From contig NZ_JAGO01000010.1 of the NCBI RefSeq assembly GCF_000526695.1, positions 372,001-436,000 of the forward strand: a DNA stretch of 64,000 bases, read 5' to 3'. Within the stretch, counting starts at the first letter, position 1, and each line of letters begins with the position of its first letter. Shown piece after piece: positions 51,063 to 61,599 of this stretch. Under the pieces are notes generated by a model. The model saw only the letters and a program-made list of their open reading frames with translations, made no database searches and was not told the DNA's origin. This DNA comes from Carnimonas nigrificans ATCC BAA-78. Lineage in GTDB: Bacteria; Pseudomonadota; Gammaproteobacteria; Pseudomonadales; Halomonadaceae. The position numbers and the translations under genes were made by a program.

Positions 51063-52232
51063 TCAGCGCTGCTCGTCGTTCACTGTGGGATAACTGCCTG
51101 GCCGCAGAATGCTGGTATCCACATCAGCAATGTTGCGCAGCCCACAGAACGCCAGGGTGATATCCAGCTCATTGCGAATCAGCTCAATACATTTGCTGAC
51201 GCCTTCTTCTCCCATCGCGCCCAATCCATACAGGAACGGGCGTCCAATAAAGGCTCCCTTCGCTCCCAGTGCCAGCGAGCGCAGCACGTCCTGCCCCGAG
51301 CGGATACCGCCGTCGATATAAAGCTCGGCCCGATTCCCGACCTGTTGTGCAATCGCCGGGAAAGCATCAATGGAGGCCACCGCGCCATCCAACTGGCGCC
51401 CGCCGTGGTTTGAAACCACAATGGCATCGGCTCCCGCATTGACTGCTTCTTCAGCATCTTCGGGTTCAAGGATTCCCTTGATAATCAGCGGCCCGCCCCA
51501 GCGCTCCTTGATCCACTTCACATCATCCCACGACAGCGACGGATCGAATTGCGACGCCGTCCATTTGGAGAGCGAGGTGAGATCCGTGGAGTCCTTGATG
51601 TGCCCGGCGATATTGCCAAAGGTGCGGTGTTTGGTTTTCGACATCGCCAGACACCAGCGCCATTTGGTCAGCATGTCGGCGATAACCCGCGCCGACAGTT
51701 TGGGCGGCACCGATAGGCCGTTTTTCAGATCAGCATGACGCTGCCCCAGTATTTGCAGATCGGCAGTCAACACCAGTGCAGAGCACCCGACCGCTTTGGC
51801 GCGATCAATCAGGTTATTGATGAACTCGCGATCCCGCATCACATAAAGCTGGAACCAGAACGGTGACGATACCGCCGCCGCCACCTCTTCCAGCGAGCAG
51901 ATGCTCATGGTCGATAGCGTATAAGGAACACCCGCCTTTTCGGCCGCTCGCGCTGCCAGAATTTCACCGTCAGCATGCTGCATGCCGGTCAGCCCTGTAG
52001 GGGCCAGCGCCAACGGCATCGACGCCTGCTGCCCCATCAAGGTGGTGGACAACTGACGACCGGCCATATCCACCATCACGCGCTGCCGGAACTTGATGCG
52101 CTCGAACGCCTGCTGGTTATCACGGTAGGTACTCTCGCTCCACGCCCCTGAATCGACATAGTCGTAAAACATCTTTGGCACGCGCCGCTTTGCCAATACG
52201 CGCAGGTCTTCGATACAGGTGATGGTGGACAT
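51063..52232 (-). CDS. lldD: FMN-dependent L-lactate dehydrogenase
   Basis: LldD oxidises L-lactate to pyruvate at the membrane and feeds electrons to quinone. The 389-residue flavoprotein has the FMN segment LALAPTGLTGMQH and VLTADLQILGQRHADL. The catalytic His region is VVSNHGGRQLDGAVAS, and IDGGIRSGQDVLRSLALGAK binds the phosphate. The start at 52232 gives the normal N-terminus. No lactate permease or lldR regulator lies next to it. Confidence 0.94.
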   Translation of the reverse strand: MSTITCIEDLRVLAKRRVPKMFYDYVDSGAWSESTYRDNQQAFERIKFRQRVMVDMAGRQLSTTLMGQQASMPLALAPTGLTGMQHADGEILAARAAEKAGVPYTLSTMSICSLEEVAAAVSSPFWFQLYVMRDREFINNLIDRAKAVGCSALVLTADLQILGQRHADLKNGLSVPPKLSARVIADMLTKWRWCLAMSKTKHRTFGNIAGHIKDSTDLTSLSKWTASQFDPSLSWDDVKWIKERWGGPLIIKGILEPEDAEEAVNAGADAIVVSNHGGRQLDGAVASIDAFPAIAQQVGNRAELYIDGGIRSGQDVLRSLALGAKGAFIGRPFLYGLGAMGEEGVSKCIELIRNELDITLAFCGLRNIADVDTSILRPGSYPTVNDEQR

Positions 52233-52314
52233 GACAGCCTCTTGCTGGAAAGGATAATATCCCACCAGATTACCTTAATATTGGGTTTCGTGGGGTTAAA
52301 AGCGCTTCCTCCCC

Positions 52315-52647
52315 ATGAAAATAGCCCACCGGCCGGTTTTGGTTAGCGGCGGTGACTACTTATATGGGTGGATACATCAGCCGCCAAAAACAAAACAGCG
52401 TCGGCTCAGCAGCCATAAGAGCGTTAAGAGAGATGGAGTCTGGCTAGATGCTGGTCAAGAAAGAGGAAGGAGCCTGCAAAAAGGAACTGAACATTCGTCA
52501 GGAATCATGCTGAATCAGCAGGGAGAATACTTAATATGGTGGGAATTCCTAAGCCATTCGAGCTTGTCTATTACAAGTCGATATATCCATCTATTAAGGA
52601 AAAGGCTTATAAGGAAAGGCTGGAGGCTGTTCAGAAAGCTCTTTTGA
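52315..52647 (+). pseudogene. Decayed tyrosine recombinase (phage/island integrase) remnant
   Basis: The only recognisable part is at 52546-52593, which encodes FLSHSSLSITSRYIHL. It closely resembles the box II region of tyrosine recombinases, with His81 and Tyr90 spaced nine residues apart as in XerD (His270 and Tyr279). The residues before it (HSSGIMLNQQGEYLIWWE) resemble the helix that follows the catalytic HxxR, but the Arg is replaced by Glu. The catalytic domain is incomplete and the N-terminal part is absent, so it is not functional. It sits 66 bp from the 3' end of tRNA-Leu(CAA), the usual side for an integrase. Codon use is AT-richer than the flanking genes. Confidence 0.65.
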
Positions 52648-52688
52648 GCCTATGCAGCAACCAAATGGCAACCAGAAAGGATGTGTAA
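52536..52688 (+). other. Small open frame overlapping the integrase remnant
   Basis: A 50-codon frame (MVGIPKPFELVYYKSIYPSI...) overlaps the remnant in another frame. It has no recognisable domain and probably arose by drift of the decayed element. It is listed only because the stretch is otherwise unassigned. Confidence 0.2.
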
Positions 52689-52712
52689 CTTACAGTACAG
52701 GGCTATAAGCCT

Positions 52713-52799
52713 TGGTACCAGCGGTCGGACTCGAACCGACACGGTGTCGCCACCGGGGGATTTTGAATCCCCTGCGTCTACCAATTTCGCCACGCTGGC
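52713..52799 (-). tRNA. leuX: tRNA-Leu(CAA)
   Basis: This is an 87-nt class II tRNA with acceptor stem GCCAGCG/CGCTGGT and encoded CCA. The anticodon loop TTCAAAA has anticodon CAA, and the variable arm is long. This tRNA (leuX in E. coli) is a frequent integration site for genomic islands. Its 3' end faces the integrase remnant. Confidence 0.97.
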
Positions 52800-52817
52800 T
52801 CGCTGAGAGCGGCTGCC

Positions 52818-52845
52818 ATTATACGACGGATCCTTTTCACGTCAA
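52818..52845 (-). promoter_or_regulatory. tRNA-Leu promoter
   Basis: On the minus strand, TTGACG (52840-52845), a 16-bp spacer and TATAAT (52818-52823) precede tRNA-Leu, with a GC-rich GGCAGCCGC discriminator. Confidence 0.85.
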
Positions 52846-52965
52846 TGACTTCCTGCCACGAATTGTCTATCATAGCGCCCCCACAGGATGCGCTGCTGTT
52901 TGTCGGCGGTGTATCACGCTGGCCGCATACTCCAGGCGGTTCATTTTCCCGATACCAGTACAGCC

Positions 52966-55205
<2,240 letters not shown>

Positions 55206-55321
55206 TTCAGGGCTTCAGTGAGCTTTCACGCACACACTCAAAGGATCAGGCAGCGCCAATCGCTTTCACGGCAGCCTGGCTTGCGATAACGATTACGACC
55301 CTTACCTTTAAAGGAAACACC

Positions 55322-55660
55322 ATGCTCAACTTCTTCGTCTCACAAGCACAGGCGCAGGCCGCAGGCGGCGGTGCAGCTACCGGTGGTTCAACAGCGACCA
55401 TTATCATGCTGGTCGCCTTCGTGCTGATTTTCTATTTTCTGCTGTGGCGTCCGCAGTCGAAACGCGCCAAGGCACAGCGTCAAATGCTGTCGCAGCTGAA
55501 TAAAGGCGATGAAGTCGTGATTGGTGGCGGTATTGCAGGTCGTATCGTCAAGGTAGGCGACGAATTCCTGACCCTTCAGATCAGTGAAGGTACCGACATC
55601 GTGGTCCAGAAAGGTGCGGTCTCCTCTGTACTGCCTAAAAACACTCTGAAATCAATCTAA
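55322..55660 (+). CDS. yajC: Sec translocon accessory subunit YajC
   Basis: YajC is a small partner of SecDF in the holotranslocon. The 112-residue protein has an N-terminal segment rich in Ala/Gln/Gly, a single membrane helix (IIMLVAFVLIFYFLLWRPQ) and a C-terminal soluble domain (LNKGDEVVIGGGIAGRIVKV). AAAGGAA precedes the start. The order yajC-secD-secF is standard. Confidence 0.97.
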   Translation: MLNFFVSQAQAQAAGGGAATGGSTATIIMLVAFVLIFYFLLWRPQSKRAKAQRQMLSQLNKGDEVVIGGGIAGRIVKVGDEFLTLQISEGTDIVVQKGAVSSVLPKNTLKSI

Positions 55661-55776
55661 GAGCGGGCATCAACCTTAACCAAGGTACGGCGCGACTTCC
55701 TCATCAATGCTTTGCAGCGAGACGAGGAAGCGCGCCGGTTTGATAACCTCTTCTCAGCAACCAGGACCTCGCCTCG

Positions 55777-57621
55777 ATGCTGAATCGTTACCCCCTATGG
55801 AAGTATCTGCTGATACTTGTCATTGTCGTGGTCGGCGCCGTCTATGCGCTGCCCAATCTCTATCCCGAGCAACCCGCTGTCCAGATCAGCCGTGATCGCG
55901 GTGCCTCTGTCACCCAATCCGATCTTGATACCGCCTCCTCAGCACTGAGGGAAGCGGGGCTGTCCGCTATCAGCAGCAATATAGAAGAGAGCGGTACAGG
56001 GCTGATTCGTCTCGATGACATCAACCAGCAGCTCAAGGCACGCAACGTGATCGCCGGCGCGCTTGGCGACGGCTACACCACGGCGCTTAACCTCGCTGAC
56101 AATACGCCGAACTGGCTGCGCGCGATTGGCGCTGCACCGCTCAAGCTGGGTCTCGACCTGCGTGGCGGCGTGCACTTCCTGCTCGAAGTCGATATGAACG
56201 GTGCGGTTGAGCAGCGCCTTGGCAGCACTTCCAGTGCGATTCGCCAAACGCTGCGCGATGAGCATATTCGCTATCGCGACAACAGCGTTAACGGCAACCA
56301 GATCAGCTTTACCTTTGCCGGTGGCGAAGATCGCCAGCGCGCAATGCAGCTGATTCAATCGCAGTTCCAGGGCTACAACCTGAGCACCGAGGATCGTGGA
56401 CGCGCCGCCATTCTGCACATGAGCATGACGGACACTGCGGTACGTGAGCTTGAGGATTACGCGGTCAACCAGAACCTGACCACCCTGCGTAACCGTGTGA
56501 ACGAGCTAGGCGTCTCCGAGCCGCTGGTACAGCGCCAAGGGGCCAACCGTATCGTGGTCGAGCTACCGGGCGTGCAGGATACAGCGGCTGCCAAGCGCAT
56601 CGTTGGCGCTACTGCCAACCTTGAGTTCCGTCTGGAAGCTTCTCCCAGCACTTCAGCGGAAGATCAGGAAGCCATCGCCTTCCGTAATGATCCTGAGCGT
56701 CAGGCCGCGGTAATGCGCGATGTCATCATTACCGGTGACCGTGTTTCCAACGCCAGCCGTTCGTTCGATGAAAACGGTCGCCCGCAGGTGAACATCAACC
56801 TCGACGGCACCGGCGGTTCGCTGATGAACCGCGCCACACGCACCAATATCGGTCGCGCGATGGCCGTGGTCTTCATTGAGCACCGAGCTGATGCGCCCAA
56901 GCCGGGCGAGCCTGAAGATGCGCCGCGCCGTACGCATACCGAACGCGGCATCATCAGTCTTGCGACCATTCAGTCGGCGCTTGGCAACCAGTTCCGTATT
57001 ACCGGCCTGAGTTCGCCCAATGAAGCACAGGAGCTGTCGCTGCTGCTGAGATCCGGTTCGCTGGCGGCCCCGATCTACTTCGCGGAAGAACGCACCATCG
57101 GCCCAAGCCTGGGACAGTCCAACATTGATGCCGGTGTTACCTCGGTACTGGTTGCCCTGGTGCTGCTGCTGGTCTTCATGCTGCTGCGCTACCGCGCCTT
57201 TGGCCTTATCGCGGCTGTCGGACTGTTCGTTAACCTGGTCCTGATCCTGTCGATCATGTCGCTGATGGGCGCCACCATGACGCTACCAGGCATCGCCGGT
57301 ATCGTGCTGACGCTGGCCATGGCCGTCGATGGCAACGTGCTGATCTTCGAGCGTATTCGAGAAGAGCTGCGTACCGGCATGAGCATTCAGCAGGCGGTAC
57401 ATGCGGGCTATGATCGCGCCTTTACGTCGATCATCGACTCCCAGCTCACGACCCTGCTGGTGGGCGTTATCCTGTTCTCGATCGGCACAGGTCCGGTACA
57501 GGGCTTCGCTGTTACGCTCTCGATCGGGATCGTGACCTCGATCTTCACCGCCGTGAACGTCAGCCGCGCCTTGACCAATCTGGCGATTGGCAAACGCTCG
57601 CTGAAGAAACTTTGGATCTGA
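55777..57621 (+). CDS. secD: Protein translocase subunit SecD
   Basis: SecD uses the proton gradient to pull preproteins out of the Sec channel. The 614-residue protein has a first membrane helix (LLILVIVVVGAVYALPNLY) and the large periplasmic P1 domain with KLGLDLRGGVHFLLEVD. VNELGVSEPLVQRQGANRI follows. Helices 2-6 include GIAGIVLTLAMAVDGNVLIFER, with the key Asp in TM4 (listed in two parts). secF starts ten bases after the stop codon. Confidence 0.97.
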   Translation: MLNRYPLWKYLLILVIVVVGAVYALPNLYPEQPAVQISRDRGASVTQSDLDTASSALREAGLSAISSNIEESGTGLIRLDDINQQLKARNVIAGALGDGYTTALNLADNTPNWLRAIGAAPLKLGLDLRGGVHFLLEVDMNGAVEQRLGSTSSAIRQTLRDEHIRYRDNSVNGNQISFTFAGGEDRQRAMQLIQSQFQGYNLSTEDRGRAAILHMSMTDTAVRELEDYAVNQNLTTLRNRVNELGVSEPLVQRQGANRIVVELPGVQDTAAAKRIVGATANLEFRLEASPSTSAEDQEAIAFRNDPERQAAVMRDVIITGDRVSNASRSFDENGRPQVNINLDGTGGSLMNRATRTNIGRAMAVVFIEHRADAPKPGEPEDAPRRTHTERGIISLATIQSALGNQFRITGLSSPNEAQELSLLLRSGSLAAPIYFAEERTIGPSLGQSNIDAGVTSVLVALVLLLVFMLLRYRAFGLIAAVGLFVNLVLILSIMSLMGATMTLPGIAGIVLTLAMAVDGNVLIFERIREELRTGMSIQQAVHAGYDRAFTSIIDSQLTTLLVGVILFSIGTGPVQGFAVTLSIGIVTSIFTAVNVSRALTNLAIGKRSLKKLWI

Positions 57622-57631
57622 GGACAACGCG

Positions 57632-58537
57632 ATGAAACTGATTAACTTCATGGGCATGCGCCGCATCGCCTATGTCATCTCGATAGTGCTGGCCGTCATT
57701 TCCATTGGTTCGCTGGCCTACAAGCACCTGAACCTTGGCCTCGATTTCACTGGCGGCACACAGGTCGAGATTCACTACGACACTGCCCCCAACGTTGACA
57801 GCGTGCGTCAGACACTGGACGACGCGGGCTATCAGAACGTCTCGGTACAAACCTTTGGCGATCAGAGCGAGCTGCTGGTCAGGCTGCAAAACAACTTCAC
57901 CAACAACCTGGGCGACACCATTGTTCAGCAGCTGTCGGAGCATGGCGAAAATCCGAGGCTGGTACGCTCGGACTTCGTTGGCGCTCAGGTAGGCGATCAA
58001 TTGCGCGATCAGGGCGGGCTTGGCCTGCTGGTGGCTGTTATCGGTATCGTGATCTACCTGGCGATCCGCTTTCAGTTCAAGTTCGCGATAGGCGCAGTGG
58101 TAGCCCTGCTCCACGACGTGCTGATCGTGCTGGGTATCTTCTCGCTGTTCGGTCTTGAGTTTAACCTCACCGTGATGGCCGCCATTCTTGCGGTGCTGGG
58201 TTACTCACTCAACGACACCATCGTGGTATATGACCGTATCCGTGAGAACATTCAGAAGTCGCGCAGCAACGATGTCATTCGCCTGTGCAACGACGCTATC
58301 AACCAGACCCTGGCACGTACCATCGCCACCTCGGGTACTACGGTGATCGTGCTGGTCGCACTGCTGCTGATGGGCGGTGACATGCTGCACAACTTCTCCA
58401 TCGCACTTCTGCTGGGTATTGTGCTGGGCACCTTCTCCTCGATCTATGTGGCAGCGGCGCTGCTGGTACTGCTGAACCTCAAGCGCAGCGACCTGATTTC
58501 AGGAAGACACCAGGCGCTGGATGACGGCATGCCCTAA
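57632..58537 (+). CDS. secF: Protein translocase subunit SecF
   Basis: SecF works with SecD in late translocation. The 301-residue protein has a first helix (IAYVISIVLAVISIGSLAY), the P1-type LGLDFTGGTQVEIHY, and five further helices. These include AAILAVLGYSLNDTIVVYDR with the RIREN loop. A C-terminal helix pair ends the protein. A strong intrinsic terminator follows 22 bp downstream. Confidence 0.97.
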   Translation: MKLINFMGMRRIAYVISIVLAVISIGSLAYKHLNLGLDFTGGTQVEIHYDTAPNVDSVRQTLDDAGYQNVSVQTFGDQSELLVRLQNNFTNNLGDTIVQQLSEHGENPRLVRSDFVGAQVGDQLRDQGGLGLLVAVIGIVIYLAIRFQFKFAIGAVVALLHDVLIVLGIFSLFGLEFNLTVMAAILAVLGYSLNDTIVVYDRIRENIQKSRSNDVIRLCNDAINQTLARTIATSGTTVIVLVALLLMGGDMLHNFSIALLLGIVLGTFSSIYVAAALLVLLNLKRSDLISGRHQALDDGMP

Positions 58538-58559
58538 GCGGCTCCGGTAACATCCCTTA

Positions 58560-58592
58560 CCCCGAGTAATCGCTGATTGCTCGGGGTTTTTT
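58560..58592 (+). terminator. secDF operon terminator
   Basis: CCCCGAG (58560-58566) pairs with CTCGGGG (58580-58586), with an inner AATC/GATT stem, and six T follow. Confidence 0.95.
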
Positions 58593-58745
58593 ATGCTGAT
58601 GTTATAAGCCCCATCTTTAATGAAGTCTTCCCTTCCCTGATAGCTCTTCCTTTCCTCTATCCTTGAAGGAGATCCTTCCTGCTTTCAGCAAAGCCCCACG
58701 CCTGAGCACATCACAGCCGCCCACTCCCCCCCAACTTCCCGACAT

Positions 58746-58776
58746 AAAAAAACCGCCTCCCGAAGGAGACGGCTTT
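58746..58776 (-). terminator. suhB terminator
   Basis: On the minus strand CCGTCTCC and GGAGGCGG flank a TTCG loop, giving a stem with one A-C mismatch, followed by seven T. It lies 19 bp after the suhB stop. Confidence 0.9.
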
Positions 58777-58794
58777 CATGACTGACATTACCGC

Positions 58795-59595
58795 TTAGCT
58801 GCGCAGCGCAGGCCCAACCAACTGAGCCAGCGGGCGGAACAGGCGCTGACCACACGCCATCACGACCTGCTCCGGCGCTACCTGCGGCGAACCGTCAGGC
58901 TGACTCATCAGAGCACCGCTCTCTTTGAGCAGCAGCGACGCTACCTGAAGATCGTGGGAATCAAGCCCCATCGCGAAGGCGGAATCAACCTGCCCTATCG
59001 CCAGTTCAGCCAGATCAAGCAGTGCGCAGCCGCTGGCGCGCATGACTTCAACTTCACTGCCCAGCGCCGTTACCAGCCGAGTGTAGGTCTCGAGATATTT
59101 GGTACGCATCCAGCGCTCGGGCAGCCCCAGCGCTACACGCGAGCCAGCCATGGAGGTAATCGACGGCGCACGCACGCGACGCTGATTGAACTGCACGCCG
59201 CGACCGCGGCTGGCAATATATTCGTTTTCAGCAAAGGGAGAGATAACAACGACGTGCTCTGGCCGCCCCTGATACAGGCAGACCAGCGACATGGCCCAGG
59301 CAGTGGAACCGGCGGCGAGGTTGGAATAGCCATGCAGCAGCTCGATGCGCCACTCGTAATCCTTGCCATCGCCCTGCCCTTTGCGAGCAGGAATGTAGCG
59401 GCCAACCATGCCGTGATTGGGGTAGCCACGACTGAACTTGCGCGCGATATCCTGTTCACAGTAACGAGCAGTATCTTCGAGCAGGTTATCAATCAAGCGA
59501 TCCTGACGCGCGATATCAATTTTATCGCGAATTCGAAAGAAGTTTTCCTGCGCATTACGCAGCGCACGGAGCGCGAATTCAACCATCGGTTGCAT
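58795..59595 (-). CDS. suhB: SuhB-family protein lacking the inositol monophosphatase metal site
   Basis: This 266-residue member of the IMPase fold is the positional orthologue of suhB, next to trmJ-iscR-iscS as in E. coli. SuhB is an inositol monophosphatase and, separately, a Nus-factor partner in rRNA transcription. Here the metal motifs are lost. The DPLDGT motif is replaced by ELLHGY (residues 85-90), and the EE of the GEES-type motif by GRY near residue 65. The second-site Asp is kept (Asp215 in LDSHDLQVAS). The fold elements MRASGCALLDLAELAIGQVD and FAENEYIASRGRGVQFN are preserved. It is therefore probably a pseudoenzyme kept for its RNA/NusA-linked role. The start at 59595 matches E. 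coli SuhB (MHPM versus MQPM). Confidence 0.9.
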   Translation of the reverse strand: MQPMVEFALRALRNAQENFFRIRDKIDIARQDRLIDNLLEDTARYCEQDIARKFSRGYPNHGMVGRYIPARKGQGDGKDYEWRIELLHGYSNLAAGSTAWAMSLVCLYQGRPEHVVVISPFAENEYIASRGRGVQFNQRRVRAPSITSMAGSRVALGLPERWMRTKYLETYTRLVTALGSEVEVMRASGCALLDLAELAIGQVDSAFAMGLDSHDLQVASLLLKESGALMSQPDGSPQVAPEQVVMACGQRLFRPLAQLVGPALRS

Positions 59596-59662
59596 AGCAT
59601 TTCCATCCACAAAAGAGGCGTGTTGGCACACTGAATAGTTCAGCGCACACCACCGGCCAGCC

Positions 59663-59673
59663 TGTTAAAGAGC
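59663..59673 (-). promoter_or_regulatory. boxA element in the suhB leader
   Basis: The minus strand has GCTCTTTAACA, identical to the core boxA of E. coli rRNA leaders (TGCTCTTTAACA) except for the base before it. It lies 67 bp upstream of the suhB start codon, inside the putative 5' leader. Confidence 0.7.
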
Positions 59674-59676
59674 GAG

Positions 59677-59727
59677 CACTGCACCTTGCTGCTGTAGATA
59701 TCAAGCAACAAATGAAAAAGTGCAGTG
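59677..59727 (-). other. Leader hairpin upstream of boxA (boxB-like)
   Basis: CACTGCAC and GTGCAGTG (8 bp perfect) enclose an inner TTGCT/AGCAA stem. The hairpin ends three bases before boxA, the same order as boxB-boxA in rRNA leaders, although the loop is larger. Confidence 0.55.
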
Positions 59728-59789
59728 GAAACAATGAATTGACGATGCGGCAAACAAACGCTCGTGTGAGCGTGCCGCGAGGGAGCGAG

Positions 59790-59798
59790 ATTATAGCA
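59790..59798 (-). promoter_or_regulatory. Candidate extended -10 promoter for suhB
   Basis: The minus strand has TGCTATAAT, a perfect extended -10, about 195 bp upstream of suhB. No clear -35 is visible. Transcription from here would include both the hairpin and boxA in the leader. Confidence 0.5.
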
Positions 59799-59917
59799 GT
59801 CCAATGCCGCGCATACCATGGTCCACGCTTCCGTTCGTGGTAACCTAGCGCTTTTGATCATGGCTCAGAGGCACTCACCGCCTCGCGGCTTACCGCGCAA
59901 TACCGGAGGCGCTCCCC

Positions 59918-60754
59918 GTGTTATCCCCTTCTGACAACGACACTACATGGCTTTCCCGCATCAGAATTGTACTGGTAGGCACCAGCCACCCGGGCAATGT
60001 GGGCGGTGCCGTGCGCGCCATGAAAACCATGGGCCTCAGCCAGCTCGCTCTGGTAGCGCCACGCTGTGATCCCTATACGTCAGAGGCGGTCGCGCGCGCG
60101 TCAGGGGCCGATGAACTGATCCAGGCCGCGCAGCGCTTCGACTCTCTGGAAGAAGCACTGGCCGACTGTAGCTGGGTAGTGGGATGCAGCGCACGTACTC
60201 GCACCATGCCGTGGCCGATGATTACGCCGCGACGCTTTTCCTTGCAGCTGGAAGAGGAAGTTGCACGCGCCGCGCAAGAGAGCCAGATCGCGATCGTGTT
60301 CGGTCGGGAAGATAGCGGCCTGACCAATGAGGAACTCGCGCGCTGCAACACCCATGTCCACATTCCCACTTCCAGCAGCTTCGGTTCGCTCAACCTTGCC
60401 GCTGCGGTGCAGTTAATGGCCTATGAATCCCGCCAGGCATGGCTTGAGGCAACTGGCGACAGCGAGGCAACAGCACTGAGTGATCGCCAGAACGAAGCAG
60501 CGGCTCTTCAGCAATCAATGCAAAATGTCGAGTGGGATAACCCCTTGGCGTCACACGCTGACGTAGAGCGTTTACTGGAACATTTCGAACATACGTTAAT
60601 CGCAACAGGATTCCACGATCCCGAGCATCCGCGTCAGTTGATGGCGCGTTTGCGCCGTTTGTTACTCAGAGCCCGCCTCGATAGCATGGAAACCAACATT
60701 TTACGCGGCATTCTATCCAGCGTAGACAAGCTGACCCGCCCCTCCAATAGTTGA
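59918..60754 (+). CDS. trmJ: tRNA (cytidine/uridine-2'-O-)-methyltransferase TrmJ
   Basis: TrmJ is a SPOUT-class enzyme that methylates the 2'-O of residue 32 in tRNA. The 278-residue protein has IRIVLVGTSHPGNVGGAVRAMK at the start (in two parts). The knotted SAM-binding motifs are IAIVFGREDSGLTNEEL and PTSSSFGSLNLAAAVQLM. A helical C-terminal extension follows. The start codon is GTG. It diverges from suhB and precedes iscR, as in E. coli. Confidence 0.95.
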   Translation: MLSPSDNDTTWLSRIRIVLVGTSHPGNVGGAVRAMKTMGLSQLALVAPRCDPYTSEAVARASGADELIQAAQRFDSLEEALADCSWVVGCSARTRTMPWPMITPRRFSLQLEEEVARAAQESQIAIVFGREDSGLTNEELARCNTHVHIPTSSSFGSLNLAAAVQLMAYESRQAWLEATGDSEATALSDRQNEAAALQQSMQNVEWDNPLASHADVERLLEHFEHTLIATGFHDPEHPRQLMARLRRLLLRARLDSMETNILRGILSSVDKLTRPSNS

Positions 60755-61084
60755 CTGTTTTTGTCAGAAATGACAATAATGCGCCATAGCGTAAGTGCCA
60801 CCGGCTCCCGGTCAGGTGGCACCCAATACGTCCGCCGCATCTGACCCTAGCGCCATTTTCATGGCCGTGAGCGTCCGCTACGAAGGCAGCCTGTTCAACG
60901 ACAGAGTGCGCCACCGCATCCTTCACTATCTTCCAGGCATCTTCGCGTTCCTCACCAGGCGCTGGTCATCCGTTGGATGTGCCAACTCAGTGCGGCATAA
61001 CGTCACCCTTTCGCTGTCAATCCTATGTTCATCTACGTTTAAAAGTAACAATATTCCAATAACCGCTCCCACCGGACGATACTT
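60755..61084. other. Intergenic region upstream of iscR
   Basis: This 330-bp stretch contains a hairpin GTGCCACC/GGTGGCAC (60795-60802 with 60815-60822) without a T-run, possibly the trmJ 3' end. I found no clear type 1 IscR site near the iscR start. Confidence 0.5.
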
Positions 61085-61561
61085 ATGCGCCTCACTACAA
61101 AAGGCAGATACGCCGTGACCGCGATGCTTGACCTGGCCATCAATGCTGAAAATGGCCCCGTAAGCCTTGCTGAAATTTCAAAACGCCAGGAAATCTCTCT
61201 CTCCTATCTGGAACAACTCTTCGCACGACTGCGCCGCAACGACCTCGTGAGCAGCGTGAGAGGCCCCGGTGGTGGCTATCGCCTGCAAGGTGATCCTGCG
61301 GGCATCTCCATCGCAAAAATCATCGACTCGGTCAACGAATCCATTGATGTAACGCGCTGTGAAGGACGGGGAGATTGCCAGCACGGCAATACCTGTCTGA
61401 CGCACCACCTGTGGTGTGATCTATCGGACGCTCTCTACAGCTTCCTTGATAACATCACCATCAGGGATCTGCTCAATCGCCGGGATATTCAGGAAGTGGC
61501 AGCGCGCCAGCGCGGCGGTACGCTGAACGACAGCCTGATCTTTTTCAGCGAAGGGGCGTAG
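61085..61561 (+). CDS. iscR: Iron-sulphur cluster regulator IscR
   Basis: IscR is a [2Fe-2S]-sensing Rrf2-family repressor of isc genes. The 158-residue protein has the winged helix ([20 protein letters not shown]) and a recognition region with RGPGGGYRL. The cluster ligands Cys92, Cys98 and Cys104 plus His107 are all present in [18 protein letters not shown]. Cluster-responsive regulation is therefore likely retained even though the operon is short. iscS follows after 38 bp. Confidence 0.97.
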   Translation: MRLTTKGRYAVTAMLDLAINAENGPVSLAEISKRQEISLSYLEQLFARLRRNDLVSSVRGPGGGYRLQGDPAGISIAKIIDSVNESIDVTRCEGRGDCQHGNTCLTHHLWCDLSDALYSFLDNITIRDLLNRRDIQEVAARQRGGTLNDSLIFFSEGA

Positions 61562-61599
61562 ACTCTCCTTCACTCAACATCAATCGCAGTGGATTTCCC

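Noticed and set aside
60795-60822. Hairpin upstream of iscR considered as an IscR operator
   Set aside because: It lacks the IscR consensus and is about 260 bp from the gene; more likely the end of trmJ.
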